Assembly (NCBI GenBank): GCA_017644105.1
Contig: JAEPMD010000012.1
Location: 1 to 64,000, forward strand
Length of the DNA: 64,000 bases
From: Rhizobiaceae bacterium
GTDB lineage: Bacteria > Pseudomonadota > Alphaproteobacteria > Rhizobiales > Rhizobiaceae
Reading direction: 5' to 3'
A model generated the notes under the pieces. It ran no database searches. It saw only the letters and a list, made by a program, of their open reading frames with translations, and was not told the origin of the DNA. Made by a program: the position numbers and the translations under genes. The first letter of the stretch is position 1; every line of letters starts with the position of its first letter. This document shows, in pieces, positions 19,901 through 34,900 of the stretch.

Positions 19901-22900
19901 CCCTCCGCTGACGCGGACACAGTGAAAGCAAGAAGTGTGGATATCGCAATTGCTGTAAGTTTCATAAATCTACCTTTAAGTGTTGGCTAAGAGTGCGATC
20001 TTGATTTGATAAAACAATCAGAGAATAGGGTGAGGTGGTCGGGTCGCACAACGACCACCTCTATCGCAGCCGGCAATTCTTGCGTGATTGCCAAGGTGCA
20101 ATTTTTTATGCTTATTTTTCGAAAACCATACGAACCGAAACCGGTGTGGTTCGGGTAATGCCTGGAAGCTTGGCGAGTTTCACCATCATGTCGATCCCGT
20201 CATCAATCCCAAGATCAGCAGTTGAAACGAAAATGAAATCAGATGTTGTGACGAGCACACGAGAGTCAGACAATGGAGCCACGAGCATTTCCGCTTCGAT
20301 CTCGACTTCCAAACCAGCCAGCATCAAAGTGGCTTCAATATCAACCAGTCCTGTATCGCCAGGGGCGATTTCTTTGACTTCGTCCATATCAATCTCGCCG
20401 ATGATTGTCGCTTCTGCACCGCCTTTAAAGACATGTTCAGCCATGCGCTCGTTACGAATATCAATATTGGTTTCTATAGACGTTAGATCAATCTTGATCT
20501 CAACTTTGCCTTCCTCTGAGACCGTGGCAACGACATTTTCAAAATGGTGGACCTCACCGGCTACATCTTTCTTGATCGAACCGAAAGCGATGCTGGATTG
20601 ATCTGCAACAGAAGTCCAAGCTGCATGTCCGCCAGCGATTACTGCGCTGCTTGTGAAAATTGTAGCCGCTCCGATGACCGTGCCCGCAAATAGATGTTTA
20701 AAATTCATTTATATGTTTCCTCCGAATTTTGATCGCAAGACCAAGATTCATAATTATCTATGACGGTTTAGATCTGTGCGATTATGGAGTGAACGTCGAA
20801 GCTCGGAAAATTATTCGATTAATTTTTGTGTTTTTTTCTAACTATCTGAATTTGTTTGATTAAAAACGAAAAACACCGAAATCGCGATGGCGAATTCGGT
20901 GTTAAGTGAACAATAATTCAAGTTCAAGAACCTCATTGAACTCAAATATGTCTAAGGTTTATCTGGAGAGAGATAAACGGAAAAAAAGTGAGGCTGGAGT
21001 ATTGCGGGGTGCTCTCCAGCCTCCTCTCAATGCTCATGGTCGCTAATCACATTGAGATTTTCTGAATAACCAATTGGCGGTAATCGCCTATTTGGCTATC
21101 CTGTATTTAAAAGTTCCAATCCAGCCTCTTTTGCTGAATGTTTCGTCTGCATTTCAAATTCAGCCCGCACATTGACCAGATCACAGACTTCCTCGCTCCG
21201 CTGCGAGAAGACAGCAATTGTTTTCGCAGCCATTTCGTCTATTCGTTGCGAAATTCCATTCAGTTTTTCGTCGGCGAAAATGGTTTTATTATGAGCTTTT
21301 GTATCGTTCGTGGCCATGGTTTCTTCCGCAATTAATTCAGCTTTTGTGATCCGATTGACTGCTCGAATAATTGAATAATTCGCAATTTTTACGAGTGTCT
21401 AGGAGGCAAAATTGTAACATTAAGCTGGACCCATTAAGTTAATAAATGCTTTAATAAAACTATGACTTGGTGTCAGTAAACTTTGATATTTAAAGTATAT
21501 AATTTTTTTTATTTTATTTTACAAGTATAAATTAATTAATACTAAATTCTTATCAGCTTAATTGGATAAACCTATGATGGTTGAATTTAAACGGTTTTTT
21601 TCGGTAATCTTACTGTATTAGAGATGCCTGCCACTACAAAATGTCCATTAATCTGATACTTTTTTAACAAATTTTGGTGGCAAATTTTGGTGCATTTTTT
21701 TGGTAATTAGCGAGTTGGATTGAAATAACGCAGTTGCAACTTTCTAGATTAAATTTTTGCGTGCAGTATTTTCACTTGGATATGGGATTAAATTAGTTTT
21801 TTGAAGGGAAATGGCTGGATAGATTCGCCAAGAATCAATTGATTGCTTCAACCAATTGTTCTAGTCATCGATGTCTCACCTGGTTATCGTTGAGGGGCGC
21901 AGATGGCTATGATTGAAAATACACAAAAACCATTGTGGCTGGTTTTCGCGCCTTCTATATTTCTATTTGTTTGGTCGACAGGCTATGTCGCAGCCAAATT
22001 TGGTCTCGGTTTTGTTGAGCCCTTCACATTTTTAGTGCTGCGTTATGGCGTGATCGTGATCATCATTGCGGTATTATATTTAGTTCTGCGTCCACCTTTG
22101 CCGAAATCTGGTAAAGATTGGGTTCATCTTTCCATTGTCGGTTTATTGATGCAGGCAGTCTATTTTGGTTTTTGCTATATGGCATTCACCTCAGGGATGG
22201 CGGTGGGCACTTTGTCGCTGCTTTTGTCGTTGCAGCCGATACTGGTCGGCCTCGTCGCACCGCGCTGGTCTGGTGAGGCTGTAGTTATGAAGCAATGGAT
22301 GGGGTTGTTATTAGGTTTGTCCGGCGCCGTCATTGTGATTTTAGCAAGGTCAGACATCGAACCGCCGACGATCATCAGTTTCACATTTGCGTTTTTAGCG
22401 CTTGCCGGCATAACTGGCGCTTCTTTGTGGGAAAAGCGTTTTGGCACCTCCCATCATCCAGTAACCGCTAATTTCATTGGTTTTGCAGCAGGCCTTTTGG
22501 GCGTATTACCATTTATGTTGATATTGGAGGATTTAACGGTGAGCTGGTCCTGGCAATTGGTAATATCCTTGGCCTGGTTAGTCATTGGATCATCATTAAT
22601 AGGTGTCGGACTTTTATGGGCCATGATAAGGGCAGGGGATGTCACAAAGGTCTCTGCACTGTTTTACATGGTGCCACCACTTGCCGCATTCTTTGCGTGG
22701 ATGGTGTTAGATGAACACATGCCCGTTTTAGCCTGGCTGGGCATGGGAGTTGCTGCTTTGGGGGTTTATATTGCCACACGTAAATCTCAGACGCAGCCGT
22801 CCTAACGACATGAACTGCGAAATATGAGTTATTAAGATTACGCGCTGTAATCTAGCTGAAAATACTCACGACAATCAGAACTGAAATGCCGAACAGACCC

Positions 22901-25900
22901 AGCGTAAAGGCTTTGGCAAAACCTTTTCCGGAACTTTGTGGCGCAATATAAATCAAACGGGAACTCGGGACGTAACGCATGTGTTTACCTCACTGGTTGC
23001 AGGTGTGAATGGGATTACAATGCCTGATTCTTCTCAAAAGTCGAAATCACGTAACGTAACTTAGTGTTCGTAACCCTTCACATTGTAAGGCAGAAATAAG
23101 GCAAATGCTTAGATTGGCGCGTTGAAACCAATAATATTGGCTTGGATTAATTCCTGCGCACGCCGTGGCAGAATTCATTGCCTGAACTGGTATTTGTCAC
23201 GCATTCGACAAATGAACCCAATTCTTGGCGGTCGCGCGGGATGCCGCGTTTTCCGTTGATCTTCACGCCAGTCTTATCATGCGCAATGATGGTTTTATTA
23301 CTGGATGGCCAAGTGAATGTTTTAAAATATTCTGCTTGTTCCCCATTACCTTTTTTATGAACCGTCGCTGAACACTTATTGCGTTCAAGCTCGGATCGAT
23401 TACGCAAAACAAAGCAGTCCGTCATATATACGGGTTCGTCAAAGGCACGCTGCGAAGCCAGTTCGGAAAGGGTTGCCTTGGGATTGGCCATCGCAATTGC
23501 GCTTAGGAATTGATCGAAGAAAAACGCATTGCCATAAGGATTTTTTTCAAAGGTATAGGTGCTGCACTCACCCTGTCCGAAATCAACAGAAGTGGATGAA
23601 TCAGACCCACATCCTTGAATGCCTGCGTTTATGAGCGCAACTGGCCCATAGCTTTCCTCTGCGGAAGGTGTTGAAACCTCACGTGAGAAAATGCACTGGC
23701 CGCCGCCATTGTCATCTCCTGCCGGCGAGGGGGTGTTCAGCGCAATCCGCGCAGCCTGGCCCTCTGCACGCGCTGTTTTATAACCTGTCGAGGCATCGCC
23801 ATTATACTGAAAGGATTCAAACCCTGTGATTTCCAGCCCTGAGGCAAAATTGAGAGGCCGATAATTGGTTGTCAGACCAACAGGCCAGCTCAAGATGTTC
23901 ATGCAAGCATTGTGGGCATGATGAAGTTCCATACGCTCAGGTGGACGCCAACCCAACACGTCAATATTCCAACGTCCCACTTGGTCCACTGTTGTAATCT
24001 CATAGAAATCCTCTCCTTCATGATCAAACATTTTCTCGATCAGGTCGGAGGTCATGATGGGTTGAGAATGTCCGAAGAAGACTTTATTGGCCTCAATAAG
24101 GAGATTGACAACACTGTCGAGCACTACTTTGAGCGCTTTGTCGATCTGCTCATCAGTGTAATCGGCGCGATTGGGTATGCTCAATGATGGGCGGTGAAAT
24201 CCAAGCCTTGCTGTGAAGTGCATGGCGCGTTTTGAGCCGATATAGTCGCCAGCAGCTTCCGTGCCAAACATGAAGGCGATCGAGCAGGCAGACAAGCACG
24301 CATCATTTTGATCAATCACTGTTGTGACCACATCATTTTGAAAATACTTGGCGAGTTTGAGCGCTTCGTTTAATGACCCGCCAGCACTGTTGAGGCAAAG
24401 CGCATAGCCGGGGTCATATCGTTCTAGATCAACAATTTTGTTGTTTTTTACGAAAGCCGTTAATTTATCAGTGTCGCCAGGGCTAATCACCCCATCCAAT
24501 TTAACCTTGCAATAGGGGCTGTCGGGTACGGAGATCTCGGCAGCTTTTGCGACATGCGCTAGACCCATCATCAGCACAAAGACGGTCAGTGCTGCCAATG
24601 CAAAGCGCGAAAGTTTGACACTTATTCGTACAACCATGGATCAATCCCCCCAAACACTTTGTCAGGCTAAGATAAAGCGCACAAGGAAAGCAAGTCTCAT
24701 TGCAATAAAAATCTTGAATATATGCAACCTTGACTATCAATTATTGAAATGCAACTAATAAGAGAAAATTGGAGCATTACATGCAGAGAGTTTGGATTTA
24801 TTTGTCGGTGATATTGATCTCCATCGCAGCTTTTAGTCTGGGTTGGGATTCTGGCCAAGTTCAAGCGCAAGACATAGAGAGCGAAGGTATAACACTCATT
24901 GACGAAACCCCATCTCCCGCGCAGCTGGATCAGCAGAAGCTTGAAGCGAATGATGGCGTTCAGGTTGAGGCGACAAGAGGGAGGCAGGAACAAACAAGCT
25001 GGGGTTTGAGCCAACAAAGCTACTCCATAAAAACCCCCTACGAGGTCTATCTAAGCGGGGCAACGATAGTTTTGGCTATTTCCATGGCAGTTTTGCTCTG
25101 CGCAATGGCGGCGATTGGCAAGCTAACGGAAATGTTCATTCAATCATTTATCGTGATTATGGCAATCTTTGCGGCGCTGTTTTTGATGGTTGCCGGATAT
25201 GATGAAAAACAAGTGGCTCCCGTATTTGGAATACTAGGTTCTGTCTTGGGCTATGTTTTCGGCAGAGCGCAAGCAAATAGAGGGGAACCCAACAAAGTAC
25301 CGGTCCAGGCATCAAATGCACCAGCTGCAAAGCCTGCAGGTAACGGATGATGTTGGCCAATAACGATTAAGTCGCCAACATATAGCCTTAAAAAAGGAAC
25401 ATCAGATGCGTAAAGTTAGGCCAGTCATATACGTCTTATTTAGTATGTTTTTTACAGCTCCATCATTGGCAGGTGATGGGGGTGTTGGCGCTGGGCAAAC
25501 ACTTTCCGACGGCAGGACAGGCGGGTCCGGAATAGCCGCAGACAAAAATTCCTTCGATTTACCACCCCCAGGATCTGGTTGGGATTGGGAAGAGAAACCA
25601 ATACCCATATATCCAAAAGAAATAATAGTGCAGCCATCCACAGAGATTACGCCAAAGGCAATGCCAGAGTTAATAAAAAGGCGCGCACCTGCACTTGTGA
25701 GCCCGGTATTATTATATCCAGACAGATTTACCGGATTACGCGTTCGAGAAGGGCGAGTAGGTGTTATTAACCTGACCAATACAAAATTGAATTTCACTAG
25801 AGACTCAAAATTGATCCCTATGGAAGAAAATGAAGTGATCACATTTGAACTCGATGGCGTCGCTGATACAAAAGTCTCCATAAGGTTTGGCGACCAAGAA

Positions 25901-28900
25901 CAATATACATTGCAAAACGGGACTTTTTACAAAATCTATCGCAATGGCGATAATTGGTCATTTGCGAAACTCGATGAATGAACCGTCATCCTAACCTGGG
26001 ATTAATGCCCTCACGCGGTTGTTACGTGTATTATGTTCAAGTTCCACAAGACCCAATAGCTCAAGAACCGGGGGCACATAATTGGCAAACCGTCCGCGAT
26101 AGCCTTTGCGTAAACCATAATAGCCGCCAACGGGATTTTCTGCCGATCTTGCCCAGGCTTCGACCGTGTTGTCTTTAACCGGTTTACCCTCATCTGCGTT
26201 GCCCAGCAGCATCCAGTCTCCGTGAGCAAGGAGCATTTGATGTAAATCTTCAATCGCGCGCAATTGATAAGATAGCTGAGTTTTCCCGACTTGAATGACC
26301 AAGGCTGGTGTGTCTTTGGTCATACCCTTCCAAGCTTGAAACTCAGAGCTCAGCGGCGGGGTTTTTAAGATCCACGGATCATCTTCTTCACCGGTTCCAT
26401 AAGTAATCATACTCATTTGGTTTTGGCCTCCGCGAGGCGTTTAACACCAAGGACGAACTTTTCAAATGAAGGCGCCATATCTGGCATCGAATTCCAAATA
26501 AGTGGCACCATTAGTCCGGTATAATCTTCGCGTAGTGTAAAGATTGTTTCGTCGCCATCTTCGGTGAGGTTAAAAACGCGTGTGCCTTTAAAAAGGCCAA
26601 AGGGCATGCCGCCTTGCCAGATCATTTTGCGTTGATAATCCATTTCGATGATCTTAATCGGAAAAGCTCGATCACCACCGACTTCAGCCCATAGCTTGAT
26701 TTTATTGCCTAGGCGGATGTCACCATCAATTCGTGTTACGCCCACATCGCCGTCGACGAGTGTTTTCGCGTGGGTCAAAATCTCCCAAATTGTGTTGGGG
26801 TCCGCGTCAATCTTACTGCTAAATTCGTTGTATTTCACAAGGGGTTCCTCGATTTTTGAGTGCAATTGACCCAATCATATAAACAGCCTTATATGACATT
26901 TTATGTCATATTTGAATGAAGGTGATAAATTTTGCGTGCCGCCAGATTATTGCAGATCATGCTCCTACTCCAAAATAGGGGGCGCATGTCTTCGCTCGAA
27001 TTAGCTGATGAGCTGGAAGTTACACGGCGAACGATCCTGCGAGATGTTGATGCAATGACTGAGGCAGGGTTGCCAATTGTTGTCTTGCAAGGCAATCAGG
27101 GCGGTATCGAGCTCGGTTTTAATTACCGCACACGTTTGACGGGGCTCTCGACAGATGAAGCGCGGGCGCTCGCAGTGATTTTGTCAAAGCCAATGCCCGA
27201 GCTCGATGCAATTGGTCTTTCGAAAGCCGGCGGCTCTGCGCGACGGAAGCTGATTGAATCTTTGCCGGATAGGTCTCGTCATATTGTGAAGCAGATGCAA
27301 AGTGAATTGCAGTTTGAAGAAACTGAGCCGGAAAACCCTGATCCTCGGATTGCTGCATTCTCAGCGGCTATACCAAGACGAAACATCGTTCGCATCAATG
27401 CGCGTTCTGCCAATCCGCGCGCCATTCACCCCATTGCGCTGATCAGTACTTGTCAGGGTTGGCAGATTATCGACCAATTATCGGCAGACATACCCATTCC
27501 ACTGGACGATTGCGGGGATATCAATATTTCAGCGAAGTGTTTTTAGTGAGTAAAGATTTAAAGTTGTACTTGACGTATTATACAACCTAGAATAGCTTTA
27601 TATGAAAATGCTATTGTGAGGTGCAAAAATGCGATTATTAAAAGTATCAGCGGCGATGCTGTTTTTCATAATATTGTCTGGATGCGCATATGTTTCGTCG
27701 TATTCTTACGATGCGAGTGACTATACCAATGGGATTAGAGTTCCTGATCAAATCCCCTTACTTGTGGTTACTGGCTCAGAAACAAAGGTTATCTACGCGG
27801 GTAATCCAAACAAAGGTTCTGCGCTTCGATTTGGTTCATTTCTGGCCAAACATAATTTTGAAGCGACATTTAGTGGTGCAAACTTGACCAGTATAAAAAG
27901 TGATCAGGACACCACTGAAGTCGGTTTGAAATTGATTGAACTTGTTCAGCAATCTATCGAAGAAGGAACACCGATAGGGGCTGCCTTTAGTGGTGAAGAA
28001 GGAGAAACCAGTGGAGCAGGTAACCTTTACGGTGTGTTCAAGTTTGAGTTTGATGAATTGGGTGAGTTTGTTGGATTAACGCCACTAATTTCATCATCTG
28101 GACTAATCGTGGTTCCGCAGCAAACGACACAAACTTATCAGCCCGGCGAGGGCACGAAAGAAATACAGTAAATCCAATGCAGAAACTGTCCATGAACTTA
28201 TGGGATATAAGACGTTCTGTGATTGCAAAGTCAGATGATTTGGATCGACTTCCCAATTTATCCCACGTCACTCTTGGCGAAAAAGTAAGGAAAGGTGTTC
28301 CTACTGGAGAGCGCGCTGTGGTTGCTTATGTTTCGAAAAAGAAAGAGCGGTTAGAAGAAGATGAGAAATTCCCCAGCAGTTTTAGCTGCCAGAAAGTAAA
28401 TGGTGATTTCGTTGGTGATATCCAAACAGATGTTCAGGAAATCGCAGGGGAGATTAGAGCATTCGGGCTTCGATCTGGACACGTTATCCGCGGTTTTGAT
28501 GGCGATCATGGTGTCAGCGCGCTGGCCTACGAAAATGAAATGGGTCAAAAACGACTTATGACGAATGCGCATGTCGTTGTTGATGTAGAAAATAATGGAG
28601 CAACTGGTCTCCCATCTTTTAAAAATCGTGTTGATAATAATTACTATCAGCTGGGTAAGTTGCAGGCTGTGTCAAAACTGCGCGCTGGTATGACTACAAC
28701 GCATGATGTTGCTGTAATTGAAGTTCCATCGGCATATGATCTGGATGAATTTATGATCCAAGATCAAACGAATGACATTGATCGAATTGCTGGCATCTCG
28801 ACATTGTCAAATCATAATTATTGGTTTGTTGTCGGGGGCGAGAAATTTGAATGTGGATTCCCCGAGCGTGTAGTCAAAAAGCTACCCGTAAAAGTGGATG

Positions 28901-31900
28901 GCGTTATTGTACATTATGCCGAGTGCTGGCAATTTAGAATGACGCGTGGTCGCGCAAAACCTGGGCAATCAGGCGCATTAATTTGCCGAAATGCAGGCGC
29001 CGAGATTATTGCCTGCGGGATGGTATTTGGTGGTATAGAGCCTTCGCATATTTTCGCCTTTCCTTTCAATAAAATGTGGAATAAATTTAAAAAGTTCTGA
29101 CGATCAATATTTCAAGCTGACTTATTGAGTAGCCACCCATTAATGACCTCATTTTGAAATATCTCATGCATCATCGACTGACCGGATTTCGCGGGCTGGG
29201 TTACCAGCTACAATCATTCTCGAGGCTACATCTTTAGTTACGACCGATCCGGCTGCCACAACAGCGCCTCGGCCGATAGTAACGCCGGGCAGTATGATTG
29301 CACCGGCACCAATCCAGGCATAATCTTCCACTGTTATCGGATGGGCATAATTGACCACGCTAAAAGGCAGTTCACTGCCTTCTTTTGGTGGACCGAAGCG
29401 ATCTTCAGGGCGTAGGGGGTGCGTATCGGTGATAAACTGAACATTGGGTCCCACCGCTACATGGTCACCCAATGTGATCATATTGCCGTCTAGGAATGTT
29501 GCGCCAAAATTGACGAACGTCCATTTGCCGATTTTAACATGGCGGCCATATTGAATGTTAAACGGAGATAAGACGATCGCAGGACCGCTTCCTTCGGCGA
29601 ACAGATCTTTATTGGCTTCTATGCGTGCCTTAAAGTCATCATTGGGGATGGCATCCAATTTTGCCTTGGCCTTGGCCGCTTCGCGTTTGAGCTCGAAGAG
29701 GTAAGGATCGCCGCCGCTATGGGCGCGGCCAGCCATCATATCCTCATAGTTCTTGTTGGACATTTTGTTTTCCTTACTACGCGCGATGGGCGCGTCGCCA
29801 AATGACATAAAACCGTAAGATCACCATGATCAAGAAGGCGGCAATCAGGCTCAGTTCGAGCGGAACGTAATTTAGCAAACCAACATAAATCGCACCGCCA
29901 ATGAGAGAAATCGTTGCATAAAGATCCTGCTTGAGGACAGTAGGGGTCAGACCACATAGAACATCGCGGATCATACCGCCCACGCAACCTGTCACACATC
30001 CCAATATAATCGCAGCTATAAAGGGGAGTTCTGCATCAAGCCCGGCTTGGACACCAACGATTGTAAAGAGTGCGAGACCGATCGCATCAAAATATTGCAG
30101 CAAAGCATCGCGCTTGCCGGTGCCTTCTTTGAGTTGTCGGCCGATAAAATGTGCAGCCAAACTGACGGGGATAGCGGTGAGGAGATATGTCATATCCTCC
30201 ATCCAGAAGACAGGTGTCGCACCGATTAAAAAATCGCGCACTGTTCCACCACCAACCGCTGTAGTCACGGCGAGTACAGCGGTACCAAATGGGTCAAAAC
30301 CTTGTCGGACGCCTTGAAGAGCGCCAGAAGCGGCCATCACAGCTGTCGCTGCAACAGTTAGCACAATCAAAATTGTATCAAGCGGCGCCATTTATCCCCC
30401 AAACCCAAAACAATTTCGAACATATCTATGCATATTACGGCTGACAAGTTGGCTATTGTATAAGATTGCCGCGCTGCAAGGTTTTTGCTAACGCTTAAGG
30501 ACCTATAGTCTGGTGATCAGGATTTTAAATTTACCCTCTTAGAACAAATGCTCTAAGTCTTCTTCCCTTCTGGTACATCCACCCAACCGCCAGATTTGCC
30601 AGCTTCAAACAGCGCGTCGATAACACACTGGTTGTGCAATGAGCTTTCAAGGGAGAGAACTTCAATTCCTTCAGGCTGTGCTTCGCCTTTAATATGGCGG
30701 GCAAATGCTTCAACTTGGTGGGTGTATTGATTAACATCAGGGAAGCGGAACGTTGTGATTTCGCTACGGTCGATATTATGGAGTGTCACGCTATCATCAC
30801 CATATTTGCCAGCATTAAATGGTGCAGACATCTCAATCCAGCCTTTATCACCATGGAAGACCATAGATTGGCGTAGAGCCATTTGCGTAGACACATACAT
30901 CGATAATTCAAATCCCTCAAAGGCAATGCGGTTGATTGAATGTGTATCCGTGCCGAATTTTGGATCGATGCGAATATCTGACATCACCTGTTTGGGCTCT
31001 AAGCCTGTTGCGAAACGCGTCGCAGCAACTGGGTAAATCCCGATATCGAGTAGAGCGCCACCACCTTTTTTGGGATCGTTGCGCATATTATTGGCGTCAT
31101 CATTGAAATAGGTGAAGGATCCCTGCACGTGAGTGAGGGTACCAATCGCACCTTCTGCAATCAGTGACCGCGCTTTCAGCCATTGCGGATGATAGGTGAT
31201 CATCACGGCTTCTGCGACGGTCACTTTATTACGGCCTGCGGCGAGAATGATCGCATGGATCTCCTCAGCATTGAGTGAGATCGGTTTTTCACACAAAACA
31301 TGTTTGCCTGCATTGGCTACCTCTATCGACCAATGCGCATGATCTGAGGTGATTAGAGGGATGTAAACCGCATCGATTTCATCAGAGGCCAGCAATTCGT
31401 CGTAAGAACCAAAAGCATGGGGCACTCCAAATTGCGCGGCAACCTCTTCGGCGCGCGCTAAATTTCGTGACGCAATGGCTGTGACGACAGAATTGTCCGA
31501 GCGCAAGATCGCTGGAATAACGTCTTTCACGCCAATTTTCGCCGTTGATAATATTCCCCATCTCAGCATGTTGCTCTCCCGCAGATTCGATCAATAACCT
31601 GAAGCTTATATCAGCTTTTGCCAATTATAAAAAACACACAATTAAATGATGGGTGCTGATGTTTATGCGCTTGCGTATACAGTCGTAATAATGTCATCTA
31701 GATCTGTTAGCTGCGCGGTTTGAGGAGATTTTTATGACACAATTGTTGACGCGAAACGGCGCATCTTTATCCCGTTTGACCTTTGGCACCATGCAGTTTG
31801 GCGGAAATGCGGATCTTGAACAAAGCAAATTGATGTATGAAGCTGCCCGCGACGAAGGCATCAATCATTTTGACACAGCCGTCGGCTATAATGGTGGTGC

Positions 31901-34900
31901 GTCGGAGAAGATCTTAGGCACATTTATCAAGCAAGATCGCGATGATGTGTTTATCGCGACCAAAGTTGGTTATGTCGGTGGCGCGTCTAAATCCAATATT
32001 CAAAAGCACTTTGATATTTGCAAACAGCAACTCAATGAAGACGCGGTTGATCTATTATACATGCACCGTTTCGACAACGATACACCGCTTGAAGAAACAT
32101 TTGAAACACTGGCGGAACTGCAAGCCTCAGGACAGATCAGATATATCGGTGTGTCCAATTATGCGGCCTGGCAAATTATGAAGGCGCAGGATATTGCAAA
32201 ATCCTTGTCGACGAAAATTGATGTGGTTCAGCCGATGTATTCGCTGGTAAAACGCCAGGCAGAAGTTGAAATCATCCCTGTTTGTATGGATCAGAATATT
32301 CAACTCGTGCCATATTCACCGCTTGGTGCTGGTCTACTGACTGGTAAATATGCAACGGGTGGCACAGGGCGCCTCACCGAAGATGCGCGTTACAAAGCAC
32401 GCTATGATCAGTCCTGGATGCATGAAACAGCGGCTGAATTGTCTTTGATGGCAGCCAGGTTGCAGACAAACCCTGCCACTTTAGCTGTTGCCTGGGTGAA
32501 AGCGCATCAGGCTCACCCATCGCCCATTATCTCAGCACGCTCTGTGCTCCAGCTTTTGCCATCGCTAAAGGCTGAAAATTACCCCATAAGCGAGGAGCTG
32601 TACAAACAGATCACCGAGCTGAGCATGACCCCAGCGCCAGCAACTGATCGCCTCGAAGAAGGGTAGAGCGAGCGCGGTTGCTCGCAATTCGTTAGGATGT
32701 CGTTTCCACCAACCTCTCCAAATGCCAGATTTTGGAGACAATTTGCCATCCGTTTTCACCGTAAACAAAGCCAAGATGGTCAACATAGACGTTTTGGTGC
32801 GCGCGCAGTCTGATTTTCACCGTTGCGCAATTGGGTGATAAGTAATCGATCATCAAGATCTCATCTTCGCGTTCCTGATTTTTGCTTTCGGGCGATGTTC
32901 GCGTTGCAACATCATTGCTAAAACTCTCGATCGGTTCGACAAAAACCTTTCCATTATCAACGTCAAATAGGCTTGAGGTCTCATGAAAAACGGAATTGAG
33001 TTTTTCCGTATTACATTCGTAGAGCGCGTCGAAATAAGTTTGAACAGCATCGATTAAACTTTGATGTGATGGCATGGTTTTGATCTCCGTAATTAAGTGA
33101 TGATCTAGACTTGCCACAGCAGATAAATCTGCGATACTGGCAGATATGACAATATACAGTCGGATTCTGCCATTATGAAAAGTGAACACCAGATTGATAA
33201 AAAGAGCCAGCTCGTTTGCGTGCTGGCCTATGATGGTCTTTGCACCTTTGAATTTGGCATAGCGGTCGAGCTCTTTGCATTGCCCAGACCGGAATTTGAT
33301 CATTGGTATCAATTTGCCGCCGTTAAAGCTGAATCAGGGCCTGTGCGAGCCACAGGTGGTATTATGATCGATGCAGAACATGATCTATCTTTTTTAGAAA
33401 ATGCAAGCCTGATCCTAATCCCAGGTTGGCGCGGAGTGGATGCACCTGTGCCTGAGGAATTATGTCAGGCACTGAGAGCGGCACACAAAAATGGCGCGCG
33501 CATAGCGTCAATCTGCTCAGGTGTTTTTGTCTTGGCAGCATCTGGTTTGCTCAATGGGAGCAGGGCGACAACCCATTGGCGCTATACAGACCAGCTTCGT
33601 GAAAAATATCCCGAAATTGAAGTCGATCAAGATGTGCTCTTTGTCGAGGAAGATCGTATCTTCACCTCTGCTGGGTCCGCGGCAGGCTTAGATCTTGGAC
33701 TTCATATAATTCGTAGTGATTTTGGCGCAAAAGCTGCAGCCAACGTTGCAAGGCGCCTTGTGCTTCCAGCGCAACGTGACGGCGGGCAAAGGCAATTCGT
33801 TCCGCGCCCTGAACCAAAAACCAGATCAGGCACTGGCCTTTCGGAATTGCAAGATCAAATTCGTGCCGCACTTAATGAAGCTTGGCCGATCGAACGCATG
33901 GCTGATGAAGCCGCAACCAGCGTGCGTACACTTGCGCGCAAATTCACCGACGAAACAGGGACAACGCCACTTAAATGGCTGACAACAGAACGCATTGCAC
34001 GCGCGGTTGAATTGCTGGAAAACGACGACGTGCCGCTGAGTGATGTTTGGAGCGCCTGCGGCTTTGGATCTGCTGAAACCTTCCGCCGTGAATTTCGAAA
34101 AACTATGGGTGTGCCTCCCGTTAGATATCGTGAGCGGTTAGGGGCAGCAGTGTAAATTCGAATTCCCGATTTCAAACAAGAAATGCCGCGCTTGAAGGTC
34201 AAACGCGGCATCATTTAAGCTTAAAACTGTCTTGACCTATTCGCTACTCGAGCGTGCCCAGAGATTGATATCTTCTTCGGATGAATATTCATCGATCAAA
34301 GCCAATTCTTCAGCTGAGAAATCAAGGTTTTCAATCGCACCACAGCAATCTACCACTTGCGATGCACGGGACGCGCCAATTAGGGCCGTTGTAATGCCGC
34401 CTTCGCGTAGCACCCAAGCAAGCGCCATTTGCGCTAGTGTTTGACCACGGCCTTCAGCAACTTCATTGAGCTTTTTAATCGACGCTAATGAGCGCTCATT
34501 GATAAAGCCATCCAGCAAAGATTTGCCCTGTGTCGCACGCGAACCTTCTGGAATGCCGTTGAGATATTTATTGGTCAACATGCCTTGCGCAAGTGGTGTG
34601 AATGCAATGGAACCCACGCCCAGTTCTTTTAGTGTATCTTTCAGACCATCCTTTTCCACCCAACGGTTGAGCATATTGTAACTTGGTTGGTGAATAAGCA
34701 TTGGTGTGCCTAAGTCTTCTAGGATCTTCACAGCTTGGCGCGTACGCTCTGAATTATAAGACGAAATCCCCGCGTAAAGCGCTTTACCGGATCGCACGAT
34801 CTGATCAAGTGCGCCCATTGTTTCTTCCAATGGTGTGTTTGGGTCAAAACGGTGGGAGTAGAAGATATCGACATAATCAAGCCCCATACGCTTTAAACTC